Made by a program: the position numbers and the translations under genes
Notes under the pieces: generated by a model
What the model was told of the DNA's origin: nothing
Seen by the model: the letters and a program-made list of their open reading frames with translations, nothing else
Databases searched by the model: none
Origin: Priapulus caudatus
Taxonomy: Eukaryota; Priapulida; Priapulimorpha; Priapulimorphida; Priapulidae
DNA length: 39,904 nt
Assembly: GCF_000485595.1 (NCBI RefSeq)
Contig: NW_014577091.1
Span: 176,394 to 216,297, forward strand
Direction of reading: 5' to 3'
Shown: positions 1 through 9,169 of the stretch, piece after piece
Position numbering within the stretch: position 1 is the stretch's first letter
Layout of the letters: the number at the start of each line of letters is the position of its first letter

Positions 1-429
1 ATGTGTTGTGTGTGTGTGTTTGTGTGCGGGCCTGTCGGTGTACATTTGTGCAGCTAGTGTTCTTTTTTTGTATAATAGTTGCGAACGTATTGCAATTTAT
101 GAATGATTGTAAAATGGTAAATGCTAATGATTTGTTGGAAAGACTGTGTGTTAATCGTGTAATTATATACTTGCGTTATTATATTGTATATTTGTGTCAT
201 TATATTGGTGTATACGTAATTGTGGACAATTGTTTGGAGAGAATGGTAATGGAGCCGTAGATAGCTTTGTGCCATTCTGACCATTTCTAACCCCCACAAT
301 GTTTAACGCTCAGACAATCACTGACTGCAACAATGTCGTCTGACCTCCTGACTATTACGAACTGTGATAATGTCGTCTGTTGCTGCGAGCATCACTAACC
401 ACATCAATGTCGTCTGTTTCTCGCTGCAG

Positions 430-585
430 AGCGGCATCAGCTTGCCAGACGAGGGTAACTTTGCGATGCGGCTGCACGCGCGGCAGCAGGGCATGGTGAC
501 GCTGCGGCTGCGGGTCGTGCCAGACGCACACGCACGCTATCAGCTGCTCGACAACCGTCCGCTCACCGACGACGTGCAAATACAG
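430..585 (+). CDS. NUP210: NUP210 exon (first in window)
   Basis: 52 codons between an acceptor after CTGCAG and the donor GTGAGC, phase 0 at both ends. The protein begins SGISLPDEGNF, a gp210-like lumenal stretch. The open frame runs on past the donor into a GA microsatellite (593-725), which is not coding. I found no further exon in bases 1-429. Confidence 0.8.
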
Positions 586-3500
586 GTGAGCGTCGAGGGG
601 AGAGAGGAAGGGAGGGAGGGAGAGAGAGAGGGAGGAAGGGAGAGAGAGAGGGAGGAAGGGAGAGAGAGAGGGAGGGAGGGAGGGAGGGAGAGAGAGAGGT
701 AGTAAGGGCGAGAGAGAGGGAGGGAGTAATTGTTAACGTTAGGTAATAGTTGGGGAGTAACTGGGGTGGATGCAGAATTATTAGAATGATCTTAAAATGC
801 AGAAAAAAATTAAACAGTATGATATTAGGAACAACTTTGTAAAGATATGTCGAACATGCTGGGGGAGCATTACTAGAATAAACCTAAAGTTAGACAAAAC
901 CTGGTACTGTATCAACTAGGAACAACTTTGCTAGGATATAAGAAACTAGGGGCGAGTGGAGAATTGTCAAAAACGATTGTCAGAATAAAATCTTCAGGAA
1001 ATGTATGGTATTAGAAACAACTCATTTGTAGGATTGAGTTAATGTTTGGAATTTTTGCAACACTGGTTGAGAACAAAATATTAGGACTACGAAACAAAAT
1101 ATTAGGACTACGAAACAAAATATTAGGACTACGAAACAAAATATTAGGACCAGTCCTAATTTAATTCTGTTACATAATTTCAGGTGTTTGAGAAGTTGCA
1201 GGTGTCACGGCCTAATCTCTGCGATGGACAGATGATCATTACAACTGATACTGAAGCGGATCTAGGAACGAATAGGTAGTTTATTTAATATTGGTTTGCA
1301 GCATCAATGTTCACTGCGTGTGCGAATGGGATCGTATACTAAACCTCATACAAAGAATGTAAATTGAGTATGCGCACTTGTGTTGCTTTTACACTAGTGT
1401 TTATTATTATATTAAATTTTATATTATATTATATGTACCAACCAATATTGATCACCTGTCGTAAGCAACCAAGCATTTACATTTGAATGGGACATTAAAT
1501 GGATAAATGTATACTTGTAACCCTATCAGAGGTAGAAATTGGTTTGAAAATTTACAGGTCAGCCGGGCCTGTAGGTAAGGGATTTTACAGGCCCGTCAGG
1601 CAAATTATAGGCCCGCAACATTTCCCAGATGTTTTTGCATGCTGGGGTGGATTTTCTACGGGCCCGTCGGGCTTGCTAGTATTAGAAATGTCAGACCCAA
1701 GCCTTAAAATACGGGCATCGGGCCCGGGGGCCCCTTATGATTTCGACCCATGCCTATGGTAACTATGGTTGAAATTTGTGGTGGCCTGTGGTAGCTATAT
1801 CTGTGGTATATGTATTTATATCTGTATATGTGTTTACCCATGTTTTTATTAGTGGTTTTGTTTGTGCCTTACAAGGGATGGTTCGGCGGACGTTACGTAC
1901 CAGGTCATCTCCCAGTCATTGGAGCGAGGCAAGCACGGCGTGATATCGGTGGACCAGCCCGGCAGGATCGTGTCGGGGTCGAGCGTGGGCGAGGCGTCTG
2001 TACTCGTGACAGCGCGCGAAGACTTCGGCATCAACCAAACGCTCGTCATCCTCGTCAAGGTCTGTCCGCCCGTCGACGTTCGTACACGAGCTTCAGCGAC
2101 AGTCAGGCTGTGCCTCGTTGCTGTTCGATGTGTTCTGCCGCTTCCCTCTCGCGTGTCTGCAATACAGTAATATTAGGAGCTGCTTTAACTCGTATACTGG
2201 GTGTTGGTGTTCCCATAGCTACATCGACAAGGCCGAGAATTGGGCAGGAGCGATAGATGGCGAGAGAGTGGTGTTGGGAGGGAGAAGGGGAGAGAGAGAA
2301 AGAGAGAGAGAGTGGTGTTGGGAGGGAGAAGGGGAGAGTGAGAGAGAGTGGAGAGGGAGCAGATGGAGGGCAGACTAAGCAAACCAACTCGAGTATAGTT
2401 CACCCACACATTGTCGTGTTTTTCAGGTGAAAGAAGTGTCCTACCTCATGCTGAACACCATATCTCTAATACACACAAGCAAACACAAGCTGGCTTCAGT
2501 ACCCATCGGCATGAAGCTGGAGTTTGTCGTCAGTTTCCATGACAACATAGGAGAGAAGTTTCACACAACAAATGTTGACCTTCACTATAGACCTAGCAGG
2601 TATGACTACTCTATTTGTAATTATGTCTTAAAGTGTCAATTATAGCTAACTGAATTGCCATGGAATCATGTATTTAATATGAATTTAATGAAGTTTATAC
2701 TAAAATATATTATCCACACCTTGATGATATATAAAATTGGTATAGAACTTATATCATTTAAATTATTCTGGATTATATATAAATTCATAAATACTATGAA
2801 TTCAACAAATATACAGGGTTATTACTTTATTATAAATTATATATTATATCATATCAGACAAGATCACATTAGTATGACTAACATGATCAGCTGATCGGTG
2901 ATTAATGAATCGTTAAGATTTAATCTATTATCATGATAAATTATTGCCAAGAAAATATTTGTACAACTATAGTGATCACCATTTAATAAGTCACGCAGAG
3001 TAGACTTGAAACAATCAACAAAGCTATTTATTTTTAATTATTTGATGCTCGTTAGTGGTCATTCAAAAGAATTGCATTATTCCTGGTGCTAAACAGCATT
3101 CCTCAGCAAGTGTTATAACTGAGTAAAACTCAATCATGAAGTTTCCGACTATACTGTCAACGGGGAGGCTAACGAGCATGGCTCATCAAACTCAGTTGAA
3201 CTGAACACCACTGCAGCTCATCATATTTTTTTTATCCCTATGCTATAATTGCAAATGTTTCAATCGAAAATCTAATAAAAATCACATTTCAGAAACGAAT
3301 TAATTTCACGTCACTAGATCTTTTCATGCAACCTCGTCGCTGCCTTCCAGGTTCGACCTGCTGCAGGTGTCGCGTGGAGCGCAGAACGGCACGCTGGTGG
3401 CACGCGCCACACGCACGGGGCAGACTGTGCTGAAGGTGTGGGACAGCAACAGCCCGCGCAAGGCCGACTACATCTCGGTGCTCGTCGGCCGCGCGATCGA

Positions 3501-6500
3501 GCCCGCCTACGTAGCGCTGACCTTGGGCGAGGTCGTCTGTTTCGCGTCGCCGATCTTGTCCGAGGAGGGTGCGTATTTTCGCGTTTGCTACTGCCTGAGT
3601 GGGGTGTGAAAACGAGTAGAGCCCCCACAGTGTGGTCCCACGGCGACCTGGTAGGGCTCAAGTGGATCTGTGTGTATATGAGAAGCGTTGGAGCTTTTGC
3701 AAACAGGATGCAGTGTTTTATATTTTAGTATTTACGTGTGTCAGTAGTAGTCTGGACTGTATTCGTTTTGAAGCCGTGCAAATACTGCTGTACCATAACT
3801 GAAACTGACCTTTGCGCATCTTTTTCTAATGGTTACTATGGGCTGGAAATATCTTTTATATGTGTGTTATATTTTGTATTATAGATGTTAGATAGTATTC
3901 TTAGACGATATTTTTTTTTTCATATAGACAGATTAGCATGAAATGCGAATGCCATATGATTATTAAATCTACAGGTCACCGCGGGCAGTGGTCTGCGGAA
4001 GGAAGCGTGATGTCCATCGATCGGCATTCTGGGGTTGCCATGGCGACGACCGTCGGTACGGCGCAGGTCACCTACAGCATAGGCAGCAGCTTCGTGACCC
4101 AGGCTGAGGTAACGGCGGCCGCGGTGCAATGATTGTCTCATCGTGTCCATCGATGCCCCTCACCTCGGCACGCAGACGTCACCTGTCGTTAAAACGATCG
4201 GTGTTGTTCACGCATGTTAAATCTCTGACGTGTAGGTTGGTTGCCTGTTCTGCCTAGGAACGAGAATGATCGGGAATCACAGTGCAGATGGAATCCTGGG
4301 AAAATGATCACAGATCACAATAATTTGTTTCTGCCACGAGCATTTATCGCGTCAAACGTCTGCAGATCGTCAGACGCTAGACGACGTTGTCGGCACTAAT
4401 GATTGACGTGTTAACACGCAGGTGTCGGTGGCGCCCGTCACGGAGGTGAAGCCCTTGCCGCATAGCCACGACTTCATCAGTAACGTGCCACGCAAGCGGG
4501 GCGTTGTCATACCGTTACTGCTGAGCGGGGATTTGACGAACGAGAGAGCAAGCAATCTGCTAGGTAATACGATCGTGTCGTTTCTGCGTATGTTGCGTGC
4601 AGTCGACGGTCTGCCTGTTTCGATGAGCAATGATTTGTTTTTTGCATCCAAATGTTATTGTAATTATTAGGCCTATTGTTATTATCATTATTGTTACTGC
4701 TAAAATATATCAAAATGTCTGTGTGTGTTTGTCTGTGTGCATGTGTGTGTGTGTGTGCACATGTTTTAGGGAAGTTTAAATTTTGTGTTTTAACCACAGT
4801 ACTCAATTTTATGGATTCAAGAACAGTGTTTTGTGTTAATTTCTACGCTGTTGCACACCGCATATCGTCATGTTTACTTTTGTCATTACGCAGGTGGAAA
4901 CTGCAGTCACCTAACCGAGCTTCCAGTGACGTTTCCTTACCGCTGTGATCTTTACTTCACATCGCACACGCCTGATATCACAATTCACGAACTCTTCACA
5001 GCCGAGCCAGCCTTCGACCCTAAGCTAGGTGTGGATGCTTAACGTATTTTGCACTTATCTGTACATGCGCTGTACCTGTATTGAGAGTTTTTCCATCGTG
5101 CTTGTCACTTTCATAGTCTAAAACGATCTCTAATATCTTCCCCGTCATCATCTCTCGGTCACAATCATGACAGCGTATTTCAAGTGTCTCGCATCAGCAC
5201 CTGCCGTCACATCTTGCAAACGTTGAGGCGTGTTTTTTTTCCCAACAAACTTTTTCAAATTAAGTTAAATTAAAAACAACAACAATTGTACCAAGAATCG
5301 ATACGTTTTGCGTTTTTGTGAGGCACACCCTGACGTCGAAGACGGTTTGACCCAATCACACCGCGTTGCAGGTCGCTACCAGTGCGTCGTGATGCAGAAG
5401 TCGAGCGGGGAGCACGTCGCGCGTGCGGCCAGCGCGCTGGAGACGGGCGTGGAGCTGTGGGCGGTGGTGCGCGCGCGCGAGGGACAGGCCGAGCTGAGGC
5501 AGACGCTCGGGGCGCTGCCGCTGCGGCCCGCGTTCCACGTGTCGACGGCGGAGCTGCACGTCAGCGACCTGCTGCCCACCGCCGCGTTCAGCATCAGCGC
5601 CAGCGATGCCGTCATGGATAGCATCACGGTGAGCAAGAGAGAGAGAGCGGGGGCGGAGTGGGGACGAGGGAGGGGCGGAGCTGCACGTCAGCGACCTGCT
5701 GCCCACCGCCGCGTTCAGCATCAGCGCCAGCGATGCTGTCATGGATAGCATCACGGTGAGCGAGTGCGGGGGTAGGGGCGGGGCTGATGTTGCTTTTAGG
5801 TTTGTTCTCTTCATGATTGTTTGCTCCTGCTCGTATAAAACAATGTCGACGACAGATGTTTCATGTTGTCCATGTGTGTCAGCTTTGCGTGGGGCAGAGC
5901 GAATATTATTCTAATTAATTAATGTTGCCAATAGACCAGGCGCCCATTGTCGGAAAGATACTGAGTAATTATGACATCAGAAGTCTCAGCATCGTGAATT
6001 TTTCTCATGAAGTGCTATGCAGAAGTCCTATATGATAGTCAAACCTGTTTATGACACAGCCCACTGTGTGTCGTGGTATTTAACTTGGCAGATTTTTTAC
6101 CCCGAAGTCGTGACCTAAAGATGTGTCATCCAATTGCTGCCAAAAATTTTTGCCAAAGATCTATAGCGACACTCGGCTTTTTTTATTTATTCTTGTGTCC
6201 TATGTATCCGTGAGAGGGCTGTGACGAGTTAGCCTTGTCTGGCAAGGGTTGGCATGTAAAAGAACAGTAGTGCTTACTTTCCGGTATATTGGGGTTGGCG
6301 TGTGAAAGCTGCAACTGTGTTTGTATTGTATACATTTTGCATTTATAAAGTCGTATTTGTTGATATACATATCATGTGGTGCACATAGAAAATATGCCTT
6401 TTCAGCTCAACTGGTACGGTCGATTGACTTCGTAACGTGAATAGTAGACCAATAATCCCCCGCCAAGCCATCTTTCCATCGATTGCCTGTAATGGTACAG

Positions 6501-6875
6501 AGGTTCACCGCATACCACTAACGTTCACGTGCTCTCCCCCATAGGTGGTGTCGAGTGACAGCTCGATCGTGGAGGTGCTGCCACCTGTGCAGGACGCAAA
6601 GGCGCAGCACAGCAGCTCGTTCCCACTGCGACTCGTCGAGTCACCGATGCTGTGGCACCTAGGAGGCGCTGACGTGCAGGTGCTTGTGGCGTCACTCGTG
6701 ACAGGTCAGCAGGAGCAGGTCGCCGTCAAGGTCAAGTTGATCGGCAGCAAGCCGGGGGAAGGTGAGCGCATATATACCCGTGTCTGTTGGTTATCCTGCT
6801 ACTTATACTGTCTTCTGAGATATCATTGTTGTTTATTGAATAGAAAACTGATGTAAACCAATAAATAAATTAATA

Positions 6876-6907
<32 letters not shown>

Positions 6908-8645
6908 ACATATATTATACATTTATTTATTGGTTTATGTCAGTATAATATACTTATAATATATATAATATAATACTATATGTATCCCACATAGTGTTGG
7001 GTCTTTCGTGATGGTTCTAATGTATCACCCATGTATGACTGCTAATACTAGGAGCAAATGGTTATTACACGTGTATGTACACTGTGTAATATAGCATTCG
7101 GCGTGTGATTTTTCCAGGAGTATGTCCACCCATCAGTCATCAGGTCGGCTGGGCCTGGTTGATAGAGAGCATAGCTAACAATTACTTTACGTGGATATCA
7201 TCGATTCTCATCACAATAATCACCGTCGCAGCCCTGTACATAGGTACACAGCCTTTCTCACGAATAGAGTAAGATGTATCGTATTTACTCGTGTATAAGT
7301 CGCACTTTTTTGTACACAACTTCAATATAAAAAATCAGAGGTGCGACTTATACACGAGGCTAAGAAAGCTTGCTAATGTACCAATGTTTGTACCAACTTT
7401 TCAAGGCAAAATACGGGGTGCGACTTATACACGAGTAAATACGGTAATCATGTGTCAGCAAGATAAATTGTTGCACAGCCAGCCTGGGCCAACGCACATG
7501 CGATTAATCCGTCTGTTATCTAATTCCGCTTGTACTTTTGCCTCATTGTGAGTGATTTACCCATTCATTATGTGCTAATACATCAAACTGATTGAAACTC
7601 GGATCACGTCGTCGCAAGTAGTGATTATTACTGCTGACGAGTTCTGACTCGCGCATCGTTGTTGTTGTTGTCGTGTTTGCAGGCTACAGGAGCTTATCTG
7701 CGCCGCGTTACTATGCTGCACCGATGCAGCACTTCAGCCCGCGTGGCACGCCCGTGAACGGGGCGGGAGACGGAATCTACCCGACTCCAGGTAATGCGCT
7801 ATCCCTGCACAGTAAATCTTCCATAAAAGCCTTATTTTAAAAGCCGAATCTTAATTAATTTCCTACGTACTTACATGCTAATACATCTGCATCAGTCTTT
7901 GTAGAAGGGTGATCATATGTATACTATGTTCTACTGTATATTATCTCTATTGTGTATAATACATACTACGTACATGTATACACACGTAGTATCCACTACA
8001 TAATACTGTATAATATGTACATACAATGTTCATGGCATTGCCATTAGCATGTGTATCAGTATTGTGATGCTGTGATTACAATATAGTTGTTGTTCATTCT
8101 CATCTCCTCGCGAGCCCGGCCCCGTCACCTAGCTCGTTCACACTAGGGTAAAAAATACACGGGAGCGATGAGCGGTGAGCTCTTCAACCAAAATTGAAAG
8201 AAAAATAACTTTTTTTGCACGGGCGCTCTTTTTCAAGTCTGTGGGAAAAATAGCTCTCGTCAAAAATTTTACGGGAGCTATTTTGAGTCTCACGAGAGCG
8301 ATTTCGCTTTCAATTTCATTTGAAGAGCGAATCACTCTCGTGAGGCTCAAAATAGCTCCCGTAAAATTTTTGACGAGAGCTATTTTCCCCACAGACTTGA
8401 AAAAGAGCTCCCGTGCAAAAAAAGTAATTTTTCCCCTCGTTCACACGCAATCTGTCGGTAACGTGAGATGGTGTTTGCTCTTGTCACCAGGTGTGTACGC
8501 GAGCCCATGGGCGGCCCACAGCGCGAGTCACGGCTCGCCCAAGTCAAAGCTTTGGAGCGTCGGCAACGAGCCGCTGCACACGCCGGCGCCCTACGCTGCC
8601 GACCGATCGTACAACAGGAGGTCGCCCTACCAGCCTGGCTCGTGA
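430..8645 (+). CDS. NUP210: NUP210/gp210 nuclear pore membrane glycoprotein, 3' part (13 exons)
   Basis: Joined coding exons: 430-585, 1184-1275, 1876-2059, 2427-2599, 3351-3568, 3975-4108, 4422-4563, 4894-5028, 5372-5628, 6545-6761, 7118-7243, 7683-7790, 8491-8645. All junctions are AG/GT with compatible phases and the joined frame is open for 698 codons to TGA. The gene is 5'-truncated by the window; vertebrate NUP210 is about 1,900 residues, so this is roughly the C-terminal third. gp210 is a single-pass pore-membrane protein with a large lumenal region of Ig-like (BIG2-type) domains and a short tail facing the pore. Visible support: beta-rich lumenal exons with sequons NQT (exon 3), NGT (exon 5) and NCS (exon 8), one hydrophobic segment in exon 11, and a Ser/Pro/Tyr-rich tail of about 86 residues. 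The order of features is diagnostic for the family. NUP210L is an alternative name. Confidence 0.9.
593..725 (+). repeat. GA/GGGA microsatellite
   Basis: Purine-rich GAGGGAGGGAGAGA tract starting a few bases after the NUP210 donor at 586. Confidence 0.9.
1074..1152 (+). repeat. 21-bp tandem repeat (about 4 units)
   Basis: ACAAAATATTAGGACTACGA units ending about 30 bp before the acceptor of the exon at 1184, inside a NUP210 intron. Confidence 0.9.
1184..1275 (+). CDS. NUP210: NUP210 exon
   Basis: 92 nt encoding VFEKLQVSRPNLCDGQ through EADLGTN, ending with two bases of an Arg codon completed by the next exon. The acceptor is TTTCAG and the donor is GTAGTT. It is too short to stand out as an open frame and was found from flanking splice sites and phase. 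Confidence 0.8.
1522..1757. mobile_element. hAT-like MITE, short copy (NUP210 intron)
   Basis: Element 1527-1752 (226 bp) begins CAGAGGTAGAAAT and ends ATTTCGACCCATG, an inverted pair. It is flanked by the 5-bp direct repeat CCTAT (1522-1526, 1753-1757). The interior has GGCCCGTCGGGC and CATCGGGCCC motifs. It matches 29690-30269 along both halves. CAGGGGT-type ends with 5-bp duplications suggest a hAT relative. Confidence 0.75.
1876..2059 (+). CDS. NUP210: NUP210 exon
   Basis: 184 nt. One base completes the split Arg codon, then DGSADVTYQVISQSLERGKH and onward, including the Ig-like motif GRIVSGSSVGEASVLV and sequon NQT. The donor is GTCTGT, weaker than its neighbours. It ends in phase 0. 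Confidence 0.85.
2265..2372 (+). repeat. GA-rich tract with internal duplication
   Basis: GAGTGGTGTTGGGAGGGAGA occurs twice, separated by GA repeats, in a NUP210 intron. Confidence 0.8.
2427..2599 (+). CDS. NUP210: NUP210 exon
   Basis: 173 nt beginning VKEVSYLMLNT and ending with a split Arg codon (AG|G). It contains VPIGMKLEFVVSFHDNIGEKF, a gp210 lumenal signature stretch. Acceptor TTTTTCAG, donor GTATGA. Confidence 0.88.
2600..3350 (+). other. NUP210 intron, AT-rich
   Basis: No exon or clear element. A short palindrome ATGATCAGCTGATCGG lies near 2882. Confidence 0.5.
3351..3568 (+). CDS. NUP210: NUP210 exon
   Basis: 218 nt beginning FDLLQVSRG after the split Arg codon. It includes sequon NGT and the stretch TGQTVLKVWD, typical of the repeated Ig-like strands in gp210. 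It ends in phase 1 at donor GTGCGT. Confidence 0.88.
3975..4108 (+). CDS. NUP210: NUP210 exon
   Basis: 134 nt beginning GHRGQWSAEGSVMSID and containing SGVAMATTVGTAQVTYS. This is the G-x-A-T-A...G-x-A-x-V-x-Y pattern of a BIG2/invasin-like Ig fold. Phase 1 in, phase 0 out; the donor is GTAACG. Confidence 0.88.
4422..4563 (+). CDS. NUP210: NUP210 exon
   Basis: 142 nt beginning VSVAPVTEVKPLPHSHDF, with the stretch RGVVIPLLLSGD. It ends in phase 1 with the first base of a Gly codon at donor GTAATA. Confidence 0.85.
4894..5028 (+). CDS. NUP210: NUP210 exon
   Basis: 135 nt beginning GGNCSHLTELPVTFPYRC. NCS is a sequon and the two Cys residues lie in the lumenal part just before the last Ig-like domain. 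The donor GTGTGG is weak; phase 1 in and out. Confidence 0.85.
5372..5628 (+). CDS. NUP210: NUP210 exon with its 3' half repeated downstream
   Basis: 257 nt beginning GRYQCVVMQKSSGEHV and ending ASDAVMDSIT, phase 0 at donor GTGAGC (5629). It is much more GC-rich than its introns. Its last 81 nt and the donor are repeated 127 bp downstream (5675-5760), giving a second donor at 5756. Use of the second donor would add 127 nt and shift the frame, so the first is the coding choice. Confidence 0.88.
5675..5760 (+). repeat. Partial duplicate of a NUP210 exon end, with donor
   Basis: Near-identical copy of 5548-5633 at a 127-bp offset, including the splice donor (now at 5756) but with no acceptor. 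One visible change is GCC to GCT. Confidence 0.85.
6545..6761 (+). CDS. NUP210: NUP210 exon
   Basis: 217 nt beginning VVSSDSSIVEVLPPVQ and ending VKVKLIGSKPGEG. This is the last lumenal domain, 19 residues short of the membrane-proximal exon's hydrophobic core. Phase 0 in, phase 1 out; donor GTGAGC. Confidence 0.88.
6854..6937. repeat. AT-rich inverted repeat
   Basis: TAAACCAATAAATAAA and TTTATTTATTGGTTTA flank a (TA)n core in the NUP210 intron. It can form a long hairpin. Confidence 0.65.
7118..7243 (+). CDS. NUP210: NUP210 transmembrane exon
   Basis: 126 nt encoding a short lumenal juxtamembrane stretch (VCPPISHQVGWAWLIES) and then the membrane helix, core WISSILITIITVAALYIG. This is the only strongly hydrophobic segment in the joined protein and matches the single-pass topology of gp210. 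Phase 1 in and out. Confidence 0.9.
7277..7446. mobile_element. MITE with 27-bp terminal inverted repeats (NUP210 intron)
   Basis: The left end TCGTATTTACTCGTGTATAA and the reverse complement of the right end CCGTATTTACTCGTGTATAA differ at one visible base, and both continue GTCGCAC. TA flanks both sides, as for Tc1/mariner-type insertions. A third, inverted copy of the end (GTGCGACTTATACACGAG) lies inside at 7341-7358. 170 bp, noncoding. Confidence 0.75.
7683..7790 (+). CDS. NUP210: NUP210 cytoplasmic-tail exon
   Basis: 108 nt encoding YRSLSAPRYYAAPMQHFSPR and onward to GIYPTP. This is the pore-side tail, rich in Tyr, Pro and SP/TP dipeptides that are plausible mitotic kinase sites. Phase 1 at both ends. 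Confidence 0.85.
8133..8446. mobile_element. Foldback (MITE-like) element before the NUP210 last exon
   Basis: Two arms of about 100 bp (roughly 8200-8304 and 8332-8433) are near-perfect reverse complements. Both arms share CTTTTTTTGCACGGG, TTTTTCAAGTCTGTGG and AGCTCTCGTCAAAAATTTTA. An 11-bp direct repeat, CTCGTTCACAC, flanks the structure at 8133-8143 and 8436-8446 and may be a target duplication. The right part recurs in copy B from 13522. Superfamily unknown. The hairpin is a likely cause of the assembly break. Confidence 0.75.
8491..8645 (+). CDS. NUP210: NUP210 terminal exon (copy A)
   Basis: 155 nt beginning VYASPWAAHSASHGSPKSK and ending YQPGS-stop. It completes the tail and has several SP/TP sites. 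The acceptor CACCAG lies about 45 bp downstream of a large foldback element. An almost identical exon lies at 13746-13900 beyond the gap; this copy is the one contiguous with the rest of the gene. Confidence 0.88.
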
Positions 8646-8679
8646 TAGCTGCCGTGACGTTGTGAGGAGAGCTGGTGTA

Positions 8680-8775
8680 CTGACAGCTGGCATGATATCA
8701 GGAGGTTGCCCTACCAGCCATCATTGTGACAGCTGGCATGATATCAGGAGGTTGCCCTACCAGCCATCATAGTGA
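8680..8775 (+). repeat. 46-bp minisatellite in the NUP210 3'UTR, copy A (about 2 units)
   Basis: The unit is about 46 bp and contains GACAGCTGGCATGATATCAG followed by GAGGTTGCCCTACCAGCC. It lies just after the NUP210 stop. Copy B has five more units, which accounts for the 230-bp rise in offset between the copies. Confidence 0.85.
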
Positions 8776-9148
8776 CAGCTGGCGTGACGTTGTGAGGTGA
8801 GCTGACATACTGGTAGCTGGTGTGACATCTGTAGGTTGCCCTGTGAGCCAGCATCGTACCAGCTCTCTTGTAATCCGGTGCAGAGCTTCTGCCCGCCATC
8901 TATCACGTCCCCCTGCTAGCTAGCATCGGGGGAGATGGTGCGTCAACTGGAGGTCGCCCTGTGAGAGGAGCCAGGCCTGTGATACGTGGTGTGTTTAGCA
9001 TACAACAAGTGAGTGTGACGAGTCGTTGTTTGCGTGTGTACATAGTTCGTCTGTCGGTCTCGTGCCAATCGCTGTGAGCCCCCACGCTGTCGGTTCGTAA
9101 CTAGAGGGGCATTGCGAGGGCAGCCGTGCTAAGAAGCGTCTGACGTTG

Positions 9149-9154
9149 AATAAA
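9149..9154 (+). promoter_or_regulatory. Candidate polyadenylation signal of NUP210 (copy A)
   Basis: AATAAA about 500 bp after the stop codon, followed within 20 bp by a T/G-rich tract. It is conserved in copy B at 14634-14639. Confidence 0.55.
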
Positions 9155-9169
9155 TGCAAAGGCAATTTG

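Noticed and set aside
5356-5814. Antisense open frame of 152 codons across a NUP210 exon
   Set aside because: It is a shadow of the GC-rich exon and its duplicate on the other strand; no domain or splice support.
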